Positions 55,506 to 64,000 of a stretch of DNA of 64,000 bases are shown here, in pieces. Within the stretch, counting starts at the first letter, position 1. The number at the start of each line of letters is the position of its first letter. The notes below the pieces were generated by a model, which was given only the letters and a program-made list of their open reading frames with translations, was not told where the DNA came from and ran no database searches. Made by a program: the position numbers and the translations under genes. This stretch comes from Paenibacillus_G sp049942825 (GTDB taxonomy: Bacteria; Bacillota; Bacilli; Paenibacillales; NBRC-103111), in assembly GCF_049942825.1 (NCBI RefSeq), contig NZ_CP187970.1:1-64000 (forward strand), in the 5' to 3' direction.

Positions 55506-56512
55506 TGCCGGAGCTGCTGCAGGAATCGCTGACATTTACCAATTTTATGATCTTCCTGGCCTGGGGCGTTGTGATGCTGCTTGTCGTCCTCGGCTTCGTT
55601 ACGTACGCGATCTACTTCGAGCGTAAGGTCATCGGATGGATGCAGCTGCGGATCGGTCCGAACCGCGTAGGTCCGCTCGGGCTGCTGCAGAGTGTCGCTG
55701 ACGTGACCAAGCTGCTCATCAAGGAGGATACGATTCCGCGCAAGGCCGAACGGGAGCTGTTCATTCTGGCTCCAGTCATCACGTTTATCCCGGCCTTTAC
55801 GGTGGTGGCCACCATCCCGTTCACGGAACGGCTGATCTCCAGCTCCCTGAACGTAGGGGTATTGTTCTATGTCGCCCTCTCCGGGATCTCGACCATCGGG
55901 ATCGTGCTTGGAGGCTGGGCATCCAATAACAAGTATGCACTGCTCGGAGGGATGCGTTCCGCCGCTCAGATGATATCGTACGAGATTCCGCTCGTCATTT
56001 CCATCGTCGGTATTATCATGATGACGGGCAGCATGAATCTCCATACCATCGTGGAAGGGCAGGCCGGCGGCTTCTGGCATTGGAACTTCCTTCCCCAGAT
56101 CATCGGCTTCGGTGTCTTCGCCATTGCGGCCGTCTCGGAACTGAACCGGACCCCGTTCGACCTGCCGGAGGCGGAGTCCGAGCTCGTTGCAGGCTATCAC
56201 GTGGAATACAGCGGCTTCCGTTTCGCCTTCTTCATGCTGGCGGAATACGTCTATGTGTTTGCGATCGCCGGATTGACCACCACGCTGTTCCTCGGCGGCT
56301 GGCACGCTCCTCTGCCGTTCCTGGAATTCATCCCGGGCATCGTCTGGTTCCTGCTCAAATTCTCGTTCATCGTCTTCTTCCTGTTCTGGCTGCGTGCGAC
56401 GCTTCCCCGCGTCCGGGTGGACCAGCTCATGGGACTCGGATGGAAGGTGCTGCTTCCGCTGGCGCTCATTAATATTTTCGTGACGGCGCTCTATATGGCC
56501 ATCGCGATGTAA
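55505..56512 (+). CDS. nuoH: NADH-quinone oxidoreductase subunit H
   Basis: The membrane subunit that links the quinone cavity to the proton channels. The 335-residue protein has about eight helices and the conserved loops YFERKVIGWMQLRIGPNRVG and LNRTPFDLPEAESELVAGYH. ATG 55505 overlaps the nuoD stop. nuoI follows after 49 bases. Confidence 0.96.
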   Translation: MPELLQESLTFTNFMIFLAWGVVMLLVVLGFVTYAIYFERKVIGWMQLRIGPNRVGPLGLLQSVADVTKLLIKEDTIPRKAERELFILAPVITFIPAFTVVATIPFTERLISSSLNVGVLFYVALSGISTIGIVLGGWASNNKYALLGGMRSAAQMISYEIPLVISIVGIIMMTGSMNLHTIVEGQAGGFWHWNFLPQIIGFGVFAIAAVSELNRTPFDLPEAESELVAGYHVEYSGFRFAFFMLAEYVYVFAIAGLTTTLFLGGWHAPLPFLEFIPGIVWFLLKFSFIVFFLFWLRATLPRVRVDQLMGLGWKVLLPLALINIFVTALYMAIAM

Positions 56513-56561
56513 GGGCAGCTGCGCCGGCAGCCCATGCTGCTTACGAAAGGGTGAGTTGGAT

Positions 56562-57005
56562 ATGAAAGGCATCGTGAAGGGACTCGGCGTCACCTTGAAG
56601 AGCATGACCCAGAAAAAAGTGACCTATGCCTATCCAGACGTTCCGCTGAATATGCCGGACCGCTTCCGGGGGATCCAGCATTTTGATCCGGAGAAATGCA
56701 TTGTCTGCAACCAATGCGCACGGATTTGTCCGACCGAATGCATCAACCTGATCGGCAAACCGAACCCGGACCCCGAGAAGAAGGGCAAGGTTATCGACAC
56801 GTACGATATCAATTTCGAGATCTGCATCCTGTGCGATCTCTGCACCGAGGTCTGCCCGACCGAAGCGATCGTCATGACCAATAACTTCGAGCTGTCGACC
56901 TACAGCCGGGATGACCTCTTTAAGAATCTGCAGTGGCTGAACGAGAACAACACCAACGTGCGCAAGGAGAACAACTCCGCGCTTCCGAAAGGCGGGGCGA
57001 AATAA
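56562..57005 (+). CDS. nuoI: NADH-quinone oxidoreductase subunit I
   Basis: A ferredoxin-like subunit carrying two [4Fe-4S] clusters: CIVCNQCARICP and CILCDLCTEVCP, both complete. At 147 residues it is short, as in bacilli. ATG 56562 follows AAAGGGTGAG. nuoJ starts directly after its stop. Confidence 0.96.
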   Translation: MKGIVKGLGVTLKSMTQKKVTYAYPDVPLNMPDRFRGIQHFDPEKCIVCNQCARICPTECINLIGKPNPDPEKKGKVIDTYDINFEICILCDLCTEVCPTEAIVMTNNFELSTYSRDDLFKNLQWLNENNTNVRKENNSALPKGGAK

Positions 57006-57533
57006 ATGTTCGGGAATATCACGGAGTTTCTGTCCAGCGGAGAGAATATCGCTTTCTTCTTCTGTGCGCTGCTGGCGATCGGCGGAGCGATCTTCATGAT
57101 TTCGTTTACCAAAGTCGTTCATATGGTGCTTGCGCTGGCGCTCACCTTCTTATCGATGGCGGGGCTGTACATTGTGCTGGAGGCCGAGTTCGTGGCGGTG
57201 GTGCAGATTCTGATCTATGCCGGCGCGATCTCGATTCTCATGATCTTTGGGATCATGATGACGAAACATACCAAAGCAGAAGAGGAAGAACCGAAGCGGC
57301 CGTGGCACCAGGTGCTGCTTTTTATTGGAGCAGCCGGGCTGTTCGGGGTCATCTTCTATGCGATTCAGCAGTCCGAGATCCCTTCGGGCCCGTTTCCGCA
57401 GGTGGCTGACAATACGCTGGAGATCGGCAAGCTGCTTTTCTCCGCTCATGTCATTCCTTTCGAGCTGATGAGTGTGCTGCTGACCGTGGCCTTTATCGGG
57501 GCCATTGTCGTAGCAAAGAGGGAGGAGGACTAA
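57006..57533 (+). CDS. nuoJ: NADH-quinone oxidoreductase subunit J
   Basis: A 175-residue membrane subunit with five helices, including the conserved third helix VVQILIYAGAISILMIFGIM. It begins at ATG 57006, the base after the nuoI stop. Confidence 0.94.
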   Translation: MFGNITEFLSSGENIAFFFCALLAIGGAIFMISFTKVVHMVLALALTFLSMAGLYIVLEAEFVAVVQILIYAGAISILMIFGIMMTKHTKAEEEEPKRPWHQVLLFIGAAGLFGVIFYAIQQSEIPSGPFPQVADNTLEIGKLLFSAHVIPFELMSVLLTVAFIGAIVVAKREED

Positions 57534-57534
57534 C

Positions 57535-57858
57535 ATGCCTACGGGTGCAACCGGCTTGGCAACACCCTATCTGACACTGGCGGCGATCTTGTTCTGCATC
57601 GGCTTATATGGGGCGCTGTCCAAAAAGAACGCAGTCATCGTCCTTCTCTCCATCGAACTCATGCTCAACAGCGTGAACTTGAACCTGGTCGCCTTCTCCA
57701 AATACGGAGTGAAGCCGGGTCTGACCGGTCAAATGTTCTCCTTGTTCAATATTACGGTAGCTGCGGCCGAAGCGGCCGTCGGGATCGCGATCCTCATTGC
57801 CCTGTACCGCAACAAAGGAACGACGGATGTGAACGAGATGGATTCGATGAAGCGGTAG
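57535..57858 (+). CDS. nuoK: NADH-quinone oxidoreductase subunit K
   Basis: A 107-residue three-helix subunit related to MnhC/MrpC. The conserved glutamates sit in SIELMLNSVNLNL and AAAEAAVGIAIL. ATG 57535 follows GGAGGAGG, one base after the nuoJ stop. Confidence 0.95.
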   Translation: MPTGATGLATPYLTLAAILFCIGLYGALSKKNAVIVLLSIELMLNSVNLNLVAFSKYGVKPGLTGQMFSLFNITVAAAEAAVGIAILIALYRNKGTTDVNEMDSMKR

Positions 57859-57917
57859 GATACGCTTACGCCGGCAAGAAATTGCTTCTCGTAAGCACGG
57901 AGGAGGATTTGAAGCTC

Positions 57918-59810
57918 ATGGTATCGGCTTATTCGCAGTATGCTTGGCTCATCCCGCTGTTTCCGCTGCTGTCATTCCTGATCCTGACGGCAGCCGGCCG
58001 GACCCTTCGGGGGACAGGGCCCTATATCTCCATCGTGGCCGCTTTCGCCTCGTTCGTCCTGGCTGTTCTGGTGTTCTGGGAGCGGGTCGGCGGCGGTGTG
58101 GAAGATTTCACGTGGAACAAAATGCAATGGCTGCGGCTGGGAGACACTTCGCTCACGATGGGGTTTGAGGTCACCAATCTCAATGCGCTGATGCTTGTGG
58201 TCGTGACGCTGGTCAGCCTGCTTGTCAATATTTATTCGACAGGCTATATGCATGATGACGAGCGGATTCACGTGTTCTTCGCTTATATTGCACTGTTTAC
58301 GTTCTCCATGCTCGGACTGGTGATCTCTGAGAATCTCGTGCAGCTGTTCATCTTCTGGGAGCTGGTGGGGGTCTGCTCGTTCCTGCTCGTCGGGTTCTGG
58401 TATTTCAAGCCCGAAGCCCGGGCGGCCGCCAAAAAAGCATTCATCGTAACCCGCGTAGGGGATGTGGGGCTTTTCCTCGGCATGCTGCTCCTGTTCTGGG
58501 CCATGCCGGAGCATTCGCTCAGCTTTAGTGCGATCACCAATGCCTTTCACCAGGGGCAGATTCCGGAGGCTACAGCAACTTGGATTGCCATCCTCATCTT
58601 CATCGGAGCGATGGGGAAATCGGGTCAATTCCCGCTGCACACCTGGCTGCCCGATGCGATGGAAGGCCCGACCCCCATCTCGGCTCTCATCCATGCCGCA
58701 ACGATGGTCGCTGCCGGGGTCTACCTCGTCGCCCGGACGTACCCGATTTTCATGGAAGCTCCGACGGCGCTGACGGTAGTGGCTGCGGTCGGTGCCTTCA
58801 CGGCCATCTTCGCTGCCACCATCGGCACCGCGCAGGATGACATCAAGCGGATTCTGGCCTATTCTACGGTCAGCCAGCTCGGGTATATGATGATGGCGCT
58901 TGGCATCGGCACTTCGGTCGCTTTAACGGCCGGGATTTTCCACCTGTTCACGCATGCATTCTTCAAGGCCCTGCTATTCCTTGGAGCAGGCAGCGTCATC
59001 CATGCCGTTCATACGCAGAACATCCACGAGATGGGCGGTGTCGGCAGGCATATGAAAATCACGGCTTGGACGTTTGCGATCGGGGCTCTGGCCCTCAGCG
59101 GTATCTTCCCGTTGTCCGGCTTCTGGTCGAAGGATGCGATCTTGGCCGAAGCACTGGTTCAAGGGCATCCGGTGCTCTTCGCGGTAGGCCTGATCGCCGC
59201 CTTTTTCACCGCGTTCTATATGTCCCGCCTGTTCTTCCTGGTGTTCACCGGGCCTTCCCGCTCCCCGCAGGGCGGCCATGCGCATGAGTCTCCGGCATCG
59301 ATGACCCTCCCTCTGCTGGTCCTGGGCGTGCTGGCAGTAGGAGCCGGCTTCGTGTTCACTCCATTCAATCCGTGGCTCGGCGGCTGGCTGACGGGAGAGG
59401 CTCATGAGGAGCATGCGAACTACCTGGTTATGATCCTGTCGACCCTGGCTGGGCTGCTGGGGATTGGGCTCGGTTATCTCATGTACTACAAGCGGAGCGT
59501 TCGCGCCGATCTTGTGGCCGGTCCGGCCCCAGGGCTCTACACCCTGCTGAACCGCAAATATTATATCGATGAGCTGTATCAATGGGTGATCGTTAAGCCC
59601 CTTCAGGGCATCGGTTCCCTGCTGCATCTCTTCGATGTCTATGTCGTGGATGGGGCGGTCCGTCTCTGCTCTTATGCGGTTACAGGCGCCGGGCGTCTCG
59701 GTTCGCGCATGCAGAACGGCCAGGTACAGACTTATGGGGTAGCCACCCTGCTCGGACTCTTGATTCTGATGCTGGCGCTTGCGGGAAGGAGGTTCATCGA
59801 TGCCGGATAA
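57918..59810 (+). CDS. nuoL: NADH-quinone oxidoreductase subunit L
   Basis: The distal antiporter-like proton pump subunit. The 630-residue protein has the conserved FWELVGVCSFLLVGFW, GKSGQFPLHTWLPDAMEGP in shortened form (HTWLPDAMEGPTPISALIHA) and the C-terminal lateral helix region. ATG 57918 has AGGAGG upstream; upstream in-frame starts at 57882 lack one. It overlaps nuoM by 11 bases. Confidence 0.95.
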   Translation: MVSAYSQYAWLIPLFPLLSFLILTAAGRTLRGTGPYISIVAAFASFVLAVLVFWERVGGGVEDFTWNKMQWLRLGDTSLTMGFEVTNLNALMLVVVTLVSLLVNIYSTGYMHDDERIHVFFAYIALFTFSMLGLVISENLVQLFIFWELVGVCSFLLVGFWYFKPEARAAAKKAFIVTRVGDVGLFLGMLLLFWAMPEHSLSFSAITNAFHQGQIPEATATWIAILIFIGAMGKSGQFPLHTWLPDAMEGPTPISALIHAATMVAAGVYLVARTYPIFMEAPTALTVVAAVGAFTAIFAATIGTAQDDIKRILAYSTVSQLGYMMMALGIGTSVALTAGIFHLFTHAFFKALLFLGAGSVIHAVHTQNIHEMGGVGRHMKITAWTFAIGALALSGIFPLSGFWSKDAILAEALVQGHPVLFAVGLIAAFFTAFYMSRLFFLVFTGPSRSPQGGHAHESPASMTLPLLVLGVLAVGAGFVFTPFNPWLGGWLTGEAHEEHANYLVMILSTLAGLLGIGLGYLMYYKRSVRADLVAGPAPGLYTLLNRKYYIDELYQWVIVKPLQGIGSLLHLFDVYVVDGAVRLCSYAVTGAGRLGSRMQNGQVQTYGVATLLGLLILMLALAGRRFIDAG

Positions 59811-61425
59811 CTTGCCTATCTTGTCTCTGATTACGTTCTCACCGCTCATCGGTGTGCTCCTGCTTCTCTTCATCCCGAAGAACCAAGGCCAGTGGATTAA
59901 GGCGGTTGCCGTGCTTGCGACGCTGATTCCGCTGCTGCTGTCCGGGTGGCTGTATTACGATTTTAACGCGAATCTCGAAGGCATGCAGTTCAAGGAGGAG
60001 GTCCCCTGGATTCTTGTTCCGCTGAACAAGGAAACATTGAGCGGGCTGACTTCCTTCTTCTATCAGTTCAACTATGTAATGGCTGTTGACGGACTGTCGC
60101 TGCCTCTAGTATTCCTGACCGCCCTGGTCGCCCTGACGGCCGCCTTGGCTTCGGTTTACATCAAGAAGCGCTGGAAAACGTATTTCATCCTTTTCCTGCT
60201 TCTGGAGACAGGCATGTTCGGCGTGTTCATGGCCCAGGATCTGTTCCTGTTCTTCGTCTTCTTCGAAGTCACCCTGATCCCCATGTTCTTCTTGATCGGG
60301 ATCTGGGGATATATGGACCGGGAGCGGGCGGCAAACAAGTTCCTGATCTACAACGGTCTCGGATCGGCGATTATGCTGATCGCCTTCCTGATCTTGGTCA
60401 CCACGGCGGGCTTCAGCCAGACGGCCGCCGGCGGCGGAACGTCCATTCATTACTCCGGGGACATCAACGTCATCACGGAGAACCTGTTCCAGAATACGCA
60501 GTCCTATGTCAACCAGAACGATCCTTCAGGGAACAACCCCTTCTTCCTGAGTGAAACGATGAAGTGGGCGCTGTTTGTTCTCCTGCTTGTGGCGTTCGGC
60601 ATCAAGCTTCCGATCTTCCCGTTCCATACATGGATGCTCAAGGTACATACCGAGGCGCCGCCTTCCATCGTTATGATCCACTCGGGCATTCTGCTCAAAA
60701 TGGGTGCCTACGGCCTTATCCGTTTTGGGATTCTGCTCTTCCCGCAGCAGGCTGTCGCATGGGCCGGCGTATTGGCGGTCCTCGGCGTCATTAACATTCT
60801 ATACGGCGCCGTACTGGCGTTCGTCCAGAAGGAATTCAAGCTGGTGCTGGCTTACTCCAGTATCAGCCATATGGGAATCGTGCTGCTCGGCATCGCAGCC
60901 TTCAACGTTGTCGGCCTGGAAGGAGCCGTCTTCCAGCTGGTCTCCCACGGACTGATCTCCGCCCTGATGTTCCTGCTCGTCGGCAGCCTCTATGAGCGGA
61001 CAGGGACGACGGAGCTTGCGAATCTCGGCGGACTCGCCAAGAGCATTCCGTTCATCTCCGGTATTCTGCTCGTTGCGGGGATGGCTTCGCTGGGACTTCC
61101 CGGCCTGTCCGGCTTCGTGAGCGAATTCCTGGCGTTCCTCGGACTGTTCGAATCGCATCCGGTGATCACGGCCGTCGGCGCGCTGGGTATCATTCTCGCC
61201 GCGGTCTATGTGCTGCGTGGGGTGCTCAGCATCACTTACGGCCCTCTGCAGGACGGCCTGCCGGAGATGCGCGATGCCCGGCTGATCGAAGCCGTACCGA
61301 TGATTGCGCTGGTCGCGTTCATCGTAGTGCTGGGGATCTACCCGGCGGTGCTGAGCGAACCGCTGCACCAAACCGTAAGCAGCTTCGACCAATTCATCCA
61401 CAGCGTCGCGAAGATAGGGGGGTAG
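59800..61425 (+). CDS. nuoM: NADH-quinone oxidoreductase subunit M
   Basis: The second antiporter-like subunit, 541 residues and about 14 helices. Conserved parts are the glutamate in FFEVTLIPMFFLIGIWG, HTWMLKVHTEAPPSIVMIHS and YSSISHMGIVLLG. ATG 59800 has AAGGAGG upstream. A hydrophilic loop near 210-240 is longer than in E. coli. Confidence 0.95.
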   Translation: MPDNLPILSLITFSPLIGVLLLLFIPKNQGQWIKAVAVLATLIPLLLSGWLYYDFNANLEGMQFKEEVPWILVPLNKETLSGLTSFFYQFNYVMAVDGLSLPLVFLTALVALTAALASVYIKKRWKTYFILFLLLETGMFGVFMAQDLFLFFVFFEVTLIPMFFLIGIWGYMDRERAANKFLIYNGLGSAIMLIAFLILVTTAGFSQTAAGGGTSIHYSGDINVITENLFQNTQSYVNQNDPSGNNPFFLSETMKWALFVLLLVAFGIKLPIFPFHTWMLKVHTEAPPSIVMIHSGILLKMGAYGLIRFGILLFPQQAVAWAGVLAVLGVINILYGAVLAFVQKEFKLVLAYSSISHMGIVLLGIAAFNVVGLEGAVFQLVSHGLISALMFLLVGSLYERTGTTELANLGGLAKSIPFISGILLVAGMASLGLPGLSGFVSEFLAFLGLFESHPVITAVGALGIILAAVYVLRGVLSITYGPLQDGLPEMRDARLIEAVPMIALVAFIVVLGIYPAVLSEPLHQTVSSFDQFIHSVAKIGG

Positions 61426-61429
61426 ACCG

Positions 61430-62950
61430 GTGGAATCTCCAATACAGTTGCTTACCGCCGCGGACCTGGCCCTGCTCGCTCCGGAGCTGACCTTGGTCGC
61501 TGCCAGCGTCGTGCTGGCCCTGCTGGACTTGGTGCTGCCGAAGAGCAGCAGCCGGCACTTCCTCGGCTGGCTGTCCTTTGTCAGTATCCTGCTCTCCGCG
61601 TACTTTGTCGTTACCATGCTGCATCCGGCTGAGCCGAAGCAGCTGCTGCAGTTCAGCTACCGGATTGATGATTTTGCGGGTGTGCTGAAGCTCGTGCTTC
61701 TGGCTGGAGCGGGCCTGATCACGTTCATGAGTATCGGCTCCGTGAAGGAAGAGGATGTTCCGCATATCGGCGAGTTTTACTATCTTCTCCTCCCGGCTAC
61801 GCTTGGCGGCATGATCATGGCCTCTTCGGGGGAGCTGATCACCTTGTTCGTGGGCCTGGAGCTGCTCAGCATTACTTCTTATATTCTCGTAGCGATGCGC
61901 AAGCGAAATCTTCAATCGAACGAAGGAGCCTTCAAGTACATCGTGCTCGGTGGAATCTCCTCGGCGATTATCCTGTATGGGATGTCTTTCCTCTACGGAA
62001 TGACCGGATCAACCGTCATCGCTGAGATCAATGCAGGCCTTGGTCAGGCGTCACAGGGCATGCTGCCGCTCATGTATCTGAGCTTCTTCCTGCTTCTCGC
62101 CGGCTTCGGCTTTAAAGTGGCGGCGGCTCCCTTCCACATGTGGGCGCCGGATGTGTACCAGGGGGCGCCGACACCGGTAACCGCATATCTCGCAGTCGTC
62201 TCCAAGGCAGCAGCCTTTGCCATCCTGTTCCGGGTCATCTATAACGTCTTCGGCGTAGGCGAACTGATGGGGCAGCCGTTCCAGCAGGATGTGCTGCTGA
62301 GCCTGATGGTGGTAGCGGCGCTCGCCATGATCGCAGGGAACTTGATCGCCCTGCGACAGTCGAATCTGAAGCGGCTGCTCGCTTACTCGGGAGTGGCCAA
62401 CTCGGGGTACCTGCTGGTGCCGATTGCGACGCATTTCTCGCTCGTGCATTACTCGAACTTCTCGGAGTTCGCGTTCTACCTGATCGCGTACCTGTTCATG
62501 AATGTGGGGATCTTCGCGGTTGTGATGATGCTCGAGGGGGCGACGGGGGATTCGGAGATGAAAGGGCTGGCGGGCCTCTATTACCGGGCGCCGTGGACAG
62601 CTGTGGCGACGGTGCTGCTGGTGCTCTCCCTAGCCGGTCTGCCGCTCTCCGGGGGCTTCTTCGGAAAGCTGTATATCATGTTCGGGACGATGCAGACGCA
62701 GCATTACTGGCTGGCGGCCGTTCTGATCGTTACGAGCGTGGTCTCGTTCTACTATTACTTCGGATTCATCCGCCAGATGTTCATGCGCAGCAACGAGTCG
62801 GCAGGGGAGATCCGTATTCCGCTCCCGCTCAGCATCACCATCTGGCTGTGCGCCGGAGCGAGCCTGCTGCTTGGGATCATCCCGCACGTGGTGCTCGGCT
62901 ACATCGACAGCATCTTCTCGCTGACTAAGGACCTGTTCTTCATGTTCTAA
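61430..62950 (+). CDS. nuoN: NADH-quinone oxidoreductase subunit N
   Basis: The third antiporter-like subunit, 506 residues. Conserved segments are FVGLELLSITSYILVA, FHMWAPDVYQGAPTPVTAYL and LLAYSGVANSGYLL. The start is GTG 61430, four bases after the nuoM stop. It ends the nuo operon. Confidence 0.95.
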   Translation: MESPIQLLTAADLALLAPELTLVAASVVLALLDLVLPKSSSRHFLGWLSFVSILLSAYFVVTMLHPAEPKQLLQFSYRIDDFAGVLKLVLLAGAGLITFMSIGSVKEEDVPHIGEFYYLLLPATLGGMIMASSGELITLFVGLELLSITSYILVAMRKRNLQSNEGAFKYIVLGGISSAIILYGMSFLYGMTGSTVIAEINAGLGQASQGMLPLMYLSFFLLLAGFGFKVAAAPFHMWAPDVYQGAPTPVTAYLAVVSKAAAFAILFRVIYNVFGVGELMGQPFQQDVLLSLMVVAALAMIAGNLIALRQSNLKRLLAYSGVANSGYLLVPIATHFSLVHYSNFSEFAFYLIAYLFMNVGIFAVVMMLEGATGDSEMKGLAGLYYRAPWTAVATVLLVLSLAGLPLSGGFFGKLYIMFGTMQTQHYWLAAVLIVTSVVSFYYYFGFIRQMFMRSNESAGEIRIPLPLSITIWLCAGASLLLGIIPHVVLGYIDSIFSLTKDLFFMF

Positions 62951-62956
62951 GCAAAA

Positions 62957-63002
62957 GCAAAAACTCCATGATCCCCGCGAAAGGGAGGCATGGAGTTTTT
63001 GC
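62957..63002. terminator. Bidirectional terminator after nuoN
   Basis: GCAAAAACTCCATG (62957-62970) and CATGGAGTTTTTGC (62989-63002) form a 14-bp stem with T runs on both strands, between nuoN and the convergent reverse-strand ohrR-like gene. Confidence 0.85.
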
Positions 63003-63110
63003 TGTATATCCCCCTGTGGGGGAACCGCAGTCCCTGAGGGAATAGAGAGAAATAGGCGGGCCGCTGCAACCGGGTGACGGGCTGCCAGCGTTCCTGCTGC
63101 CGGAGCTTCC

Positions 63111-63581
63111 CTATTCCCGGGTCCCGCTCTCCGTGCGGCCGCCGGCTTCATGCACGCGCTTCAGCAGCGACTTGAACTGCTGAAGCAGGCCTTCCAGCTC
63201 AGCGGCCGACAGACAGGTCTGCTGCTGCAGGGCCTGCGGCACAATGGCGGCCTGTCCGCGCAGTGCCTGTCCCTGCTCCGTAAGGCTGATGCGCACGACC
63301 CGCTCGTCTTCAGCGGAGCGCCTGCGGGTCACCAGCCCCGAGGCCTCCAGCCGCTTGAGGAGCGGAGTCAGCGTGCCGGAATCGAGGTAGAGGGCTTCGC
63401 CGAGCTCTTTGACACTGCAGTCCTGACGCTCCCACAGAACCAGCATGGCCAGATACTGCGGATAAGTGAGTCCAAGCTTCTCCAGGAAGGGCTGATAGAG
63501 CTTGGTGATTTCCCGAGAGGTGGCATAGATCGCAAAGCAGAGCTGATTATCCAGCTGCAGCAGATTGGCATTTTGGTCCAT
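63111..63581 (-). CDS. ohrR: MarR-family organic peroxide sensor, OhrR type
   Basis: A 156-residue winged-helix repressor. The opening NLLQLDNQLCFAIYA places the peroxide-sensing cysteine at 15, as in B. subtilis OhrR, and TYPQYLAMLVLWE, LYLDSGTLTPLLKRLE and RRRSAEDERVV are family signatures. Further cysteines are at 55 and 123; Cys15 and Cys123 are spaced as in two-cysteine OhrR proteins. ATG 63581 has AAGAAGGA upstream. The usual target ohrA is not adjacent in the window. Confidence 0.88.
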   Translation of the reverse strand: MDQNANLLQLDNQLCFAIYATSREITKLYQPFLEKLGLTYPQYLAMLVLWERQDCSVKELGEALYLDSGTLTPLLKRLEASGLVTRRRSAEDERVVRISLTEQGQALRGQAAIVPQALQQQTCLSAAELEGLLQQFKSLLKRVHEAGGRTESGTRE

Positions 63582-63849
63582 GCGGGCTGTCCTTCTTCCG
63601 TCTAAAGGCATTTTCTTTAAGGTATCCCGAAACGGAAGGGATGTCAATGAACGGGCAGGGGAGGGCAGGGACGAAGGGCGGCGGAGAGCCCGCGGAAAAC
63701 CCGGAAAGAGGTCGCACGAACAGTATCGCTGTCGTTATTATGTAGAATCCTCTAAAGGTTTCGGATTCCAGTTGCAGGGAGAGGGTGGAACGCTTAGAAT
63801 GGGATAATGAAGTAAGACCGCACATATCAGACAAAGGATCCTGCATGCG

Positions 63850-64000
63850 ATGAACGCTACTAAATGGAAGCTGTCGACGCTAACGTCGTTAACTTGTCTC
63901 GCACTATGTCTGACCTTCACCCAGGCGGCCAGGGGAGCGGAAGCAAGCGATCCCCTCGCTGCCAAGCAAGCGTACCTTGGTTCGATCGGCATGGCAAAGG
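63850..64000 (+). CDS. Partial gene for a secreted protein (5' end)
   Basis: The first 50 codons of a forward gene cut by the window end. The product starts MNATKWKLSTLTSLTCLALC, a typical signal peptide with a basic N-region and a hydrophobic core, followed by a probable cleavage region around QAARGAEA. The mature part begins SDPLAAKQAYLGS. The position after the atp/nuo block would suit a YwmB-like protein, but the visible part is too short to assign. Confidence 0.6.
   Translation, partial: MNATKWKLSTLTSLTCLALCLTFTQAARGAEASDPLAAKQAYLGSIGMAK

Overview
The window is the oriC-proximal start of the chromosome of a spore-forming, Gram-positive bacterium of the Paenibacillus type. Reasons: base 1 is the GTG start of dnaA, the order dnaA-dnaN-rlbA-recF-remB-gyrB-gyrA is the Bacillales origin order, sporulation genes are present (spoIIR with a sigma-F-like promoter, a probable small acid-soluble spore protein), and remB, the YwlE arginine phosphatase and c-di-GMP signalling genes fit. 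Coding DNA is fairly GC-rich and almost every gene is on the + strand, co-oriented with replication away from oriC. No transposon, prophage or CRISPR array was seen.

Layout. 1-9.1 kb holds the replication genes, with the oriC unwinding region (DnaA boxes plus a DnaA-trio tract) between dnaA and dnaN. 9.2-10.3 kb is an HD-GYP protein. 10.4-16.0 kb is an rRNA operon with an unusual plan: 16S-5S-tRNA-Ile-tRNA-Ala-23S-5S, with an intrinsic terminator-like hairpin after the first 5S and a matching structured hairpin on each side of 23S. 16.2-22.1 kb has guaB, dacA, pdxST, serS and tRNA-Ser. 22.2-23.3 kb has small uncharacterised genes including a SASP-like one. 23.4-30.6 kb has helD (reverse), map, tRNA-Arg (reverse), an ECF sigma / anti-sigma-like / three-module membrane protein operon, a DedA-family gene and tadA (reverse).

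30.6-31.9 kb is the most interesting regulatory stretch. It has a dense cluster of DnaA boxes, then a promoter and a class-I c-di-GMP riboswitch in front of a PilZ-domain gene, so a c-di-GMP receptor gene appears to be controlled by c-di-GMP RNA sensing. 32-44.4 kb carries an amidase, ychF, prfA-prmC, spoIIR, ywlC, mntP and ywlE. A ZTP (pfl) riboswitch then precedes rpiB-ywlG-glyA, followed by a parS-like site, upp and mnaA. 44.5-52.0 kb is the complete F1Fo ATP synthase operon (atpZ, atpI, atpBEFHAGDC) and 52.2-63.0 kb the 11-subunit complex I operon (nuoABCDHIJKLMN, no nuoEFG). The window ends with a reverse-strand OhrR-type regulator and the first 50 codons of a secreted protein.

In B. subtilis the prfA-to-atp block lies on the other side of oriC and farther away. 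Here it follows the tadA end of the oriC block directly, which suggests a rearrangement near the origin, with the DnaA-box cluster at the junction. All functional statements rest on reading motifs and gene order; no database search was run.
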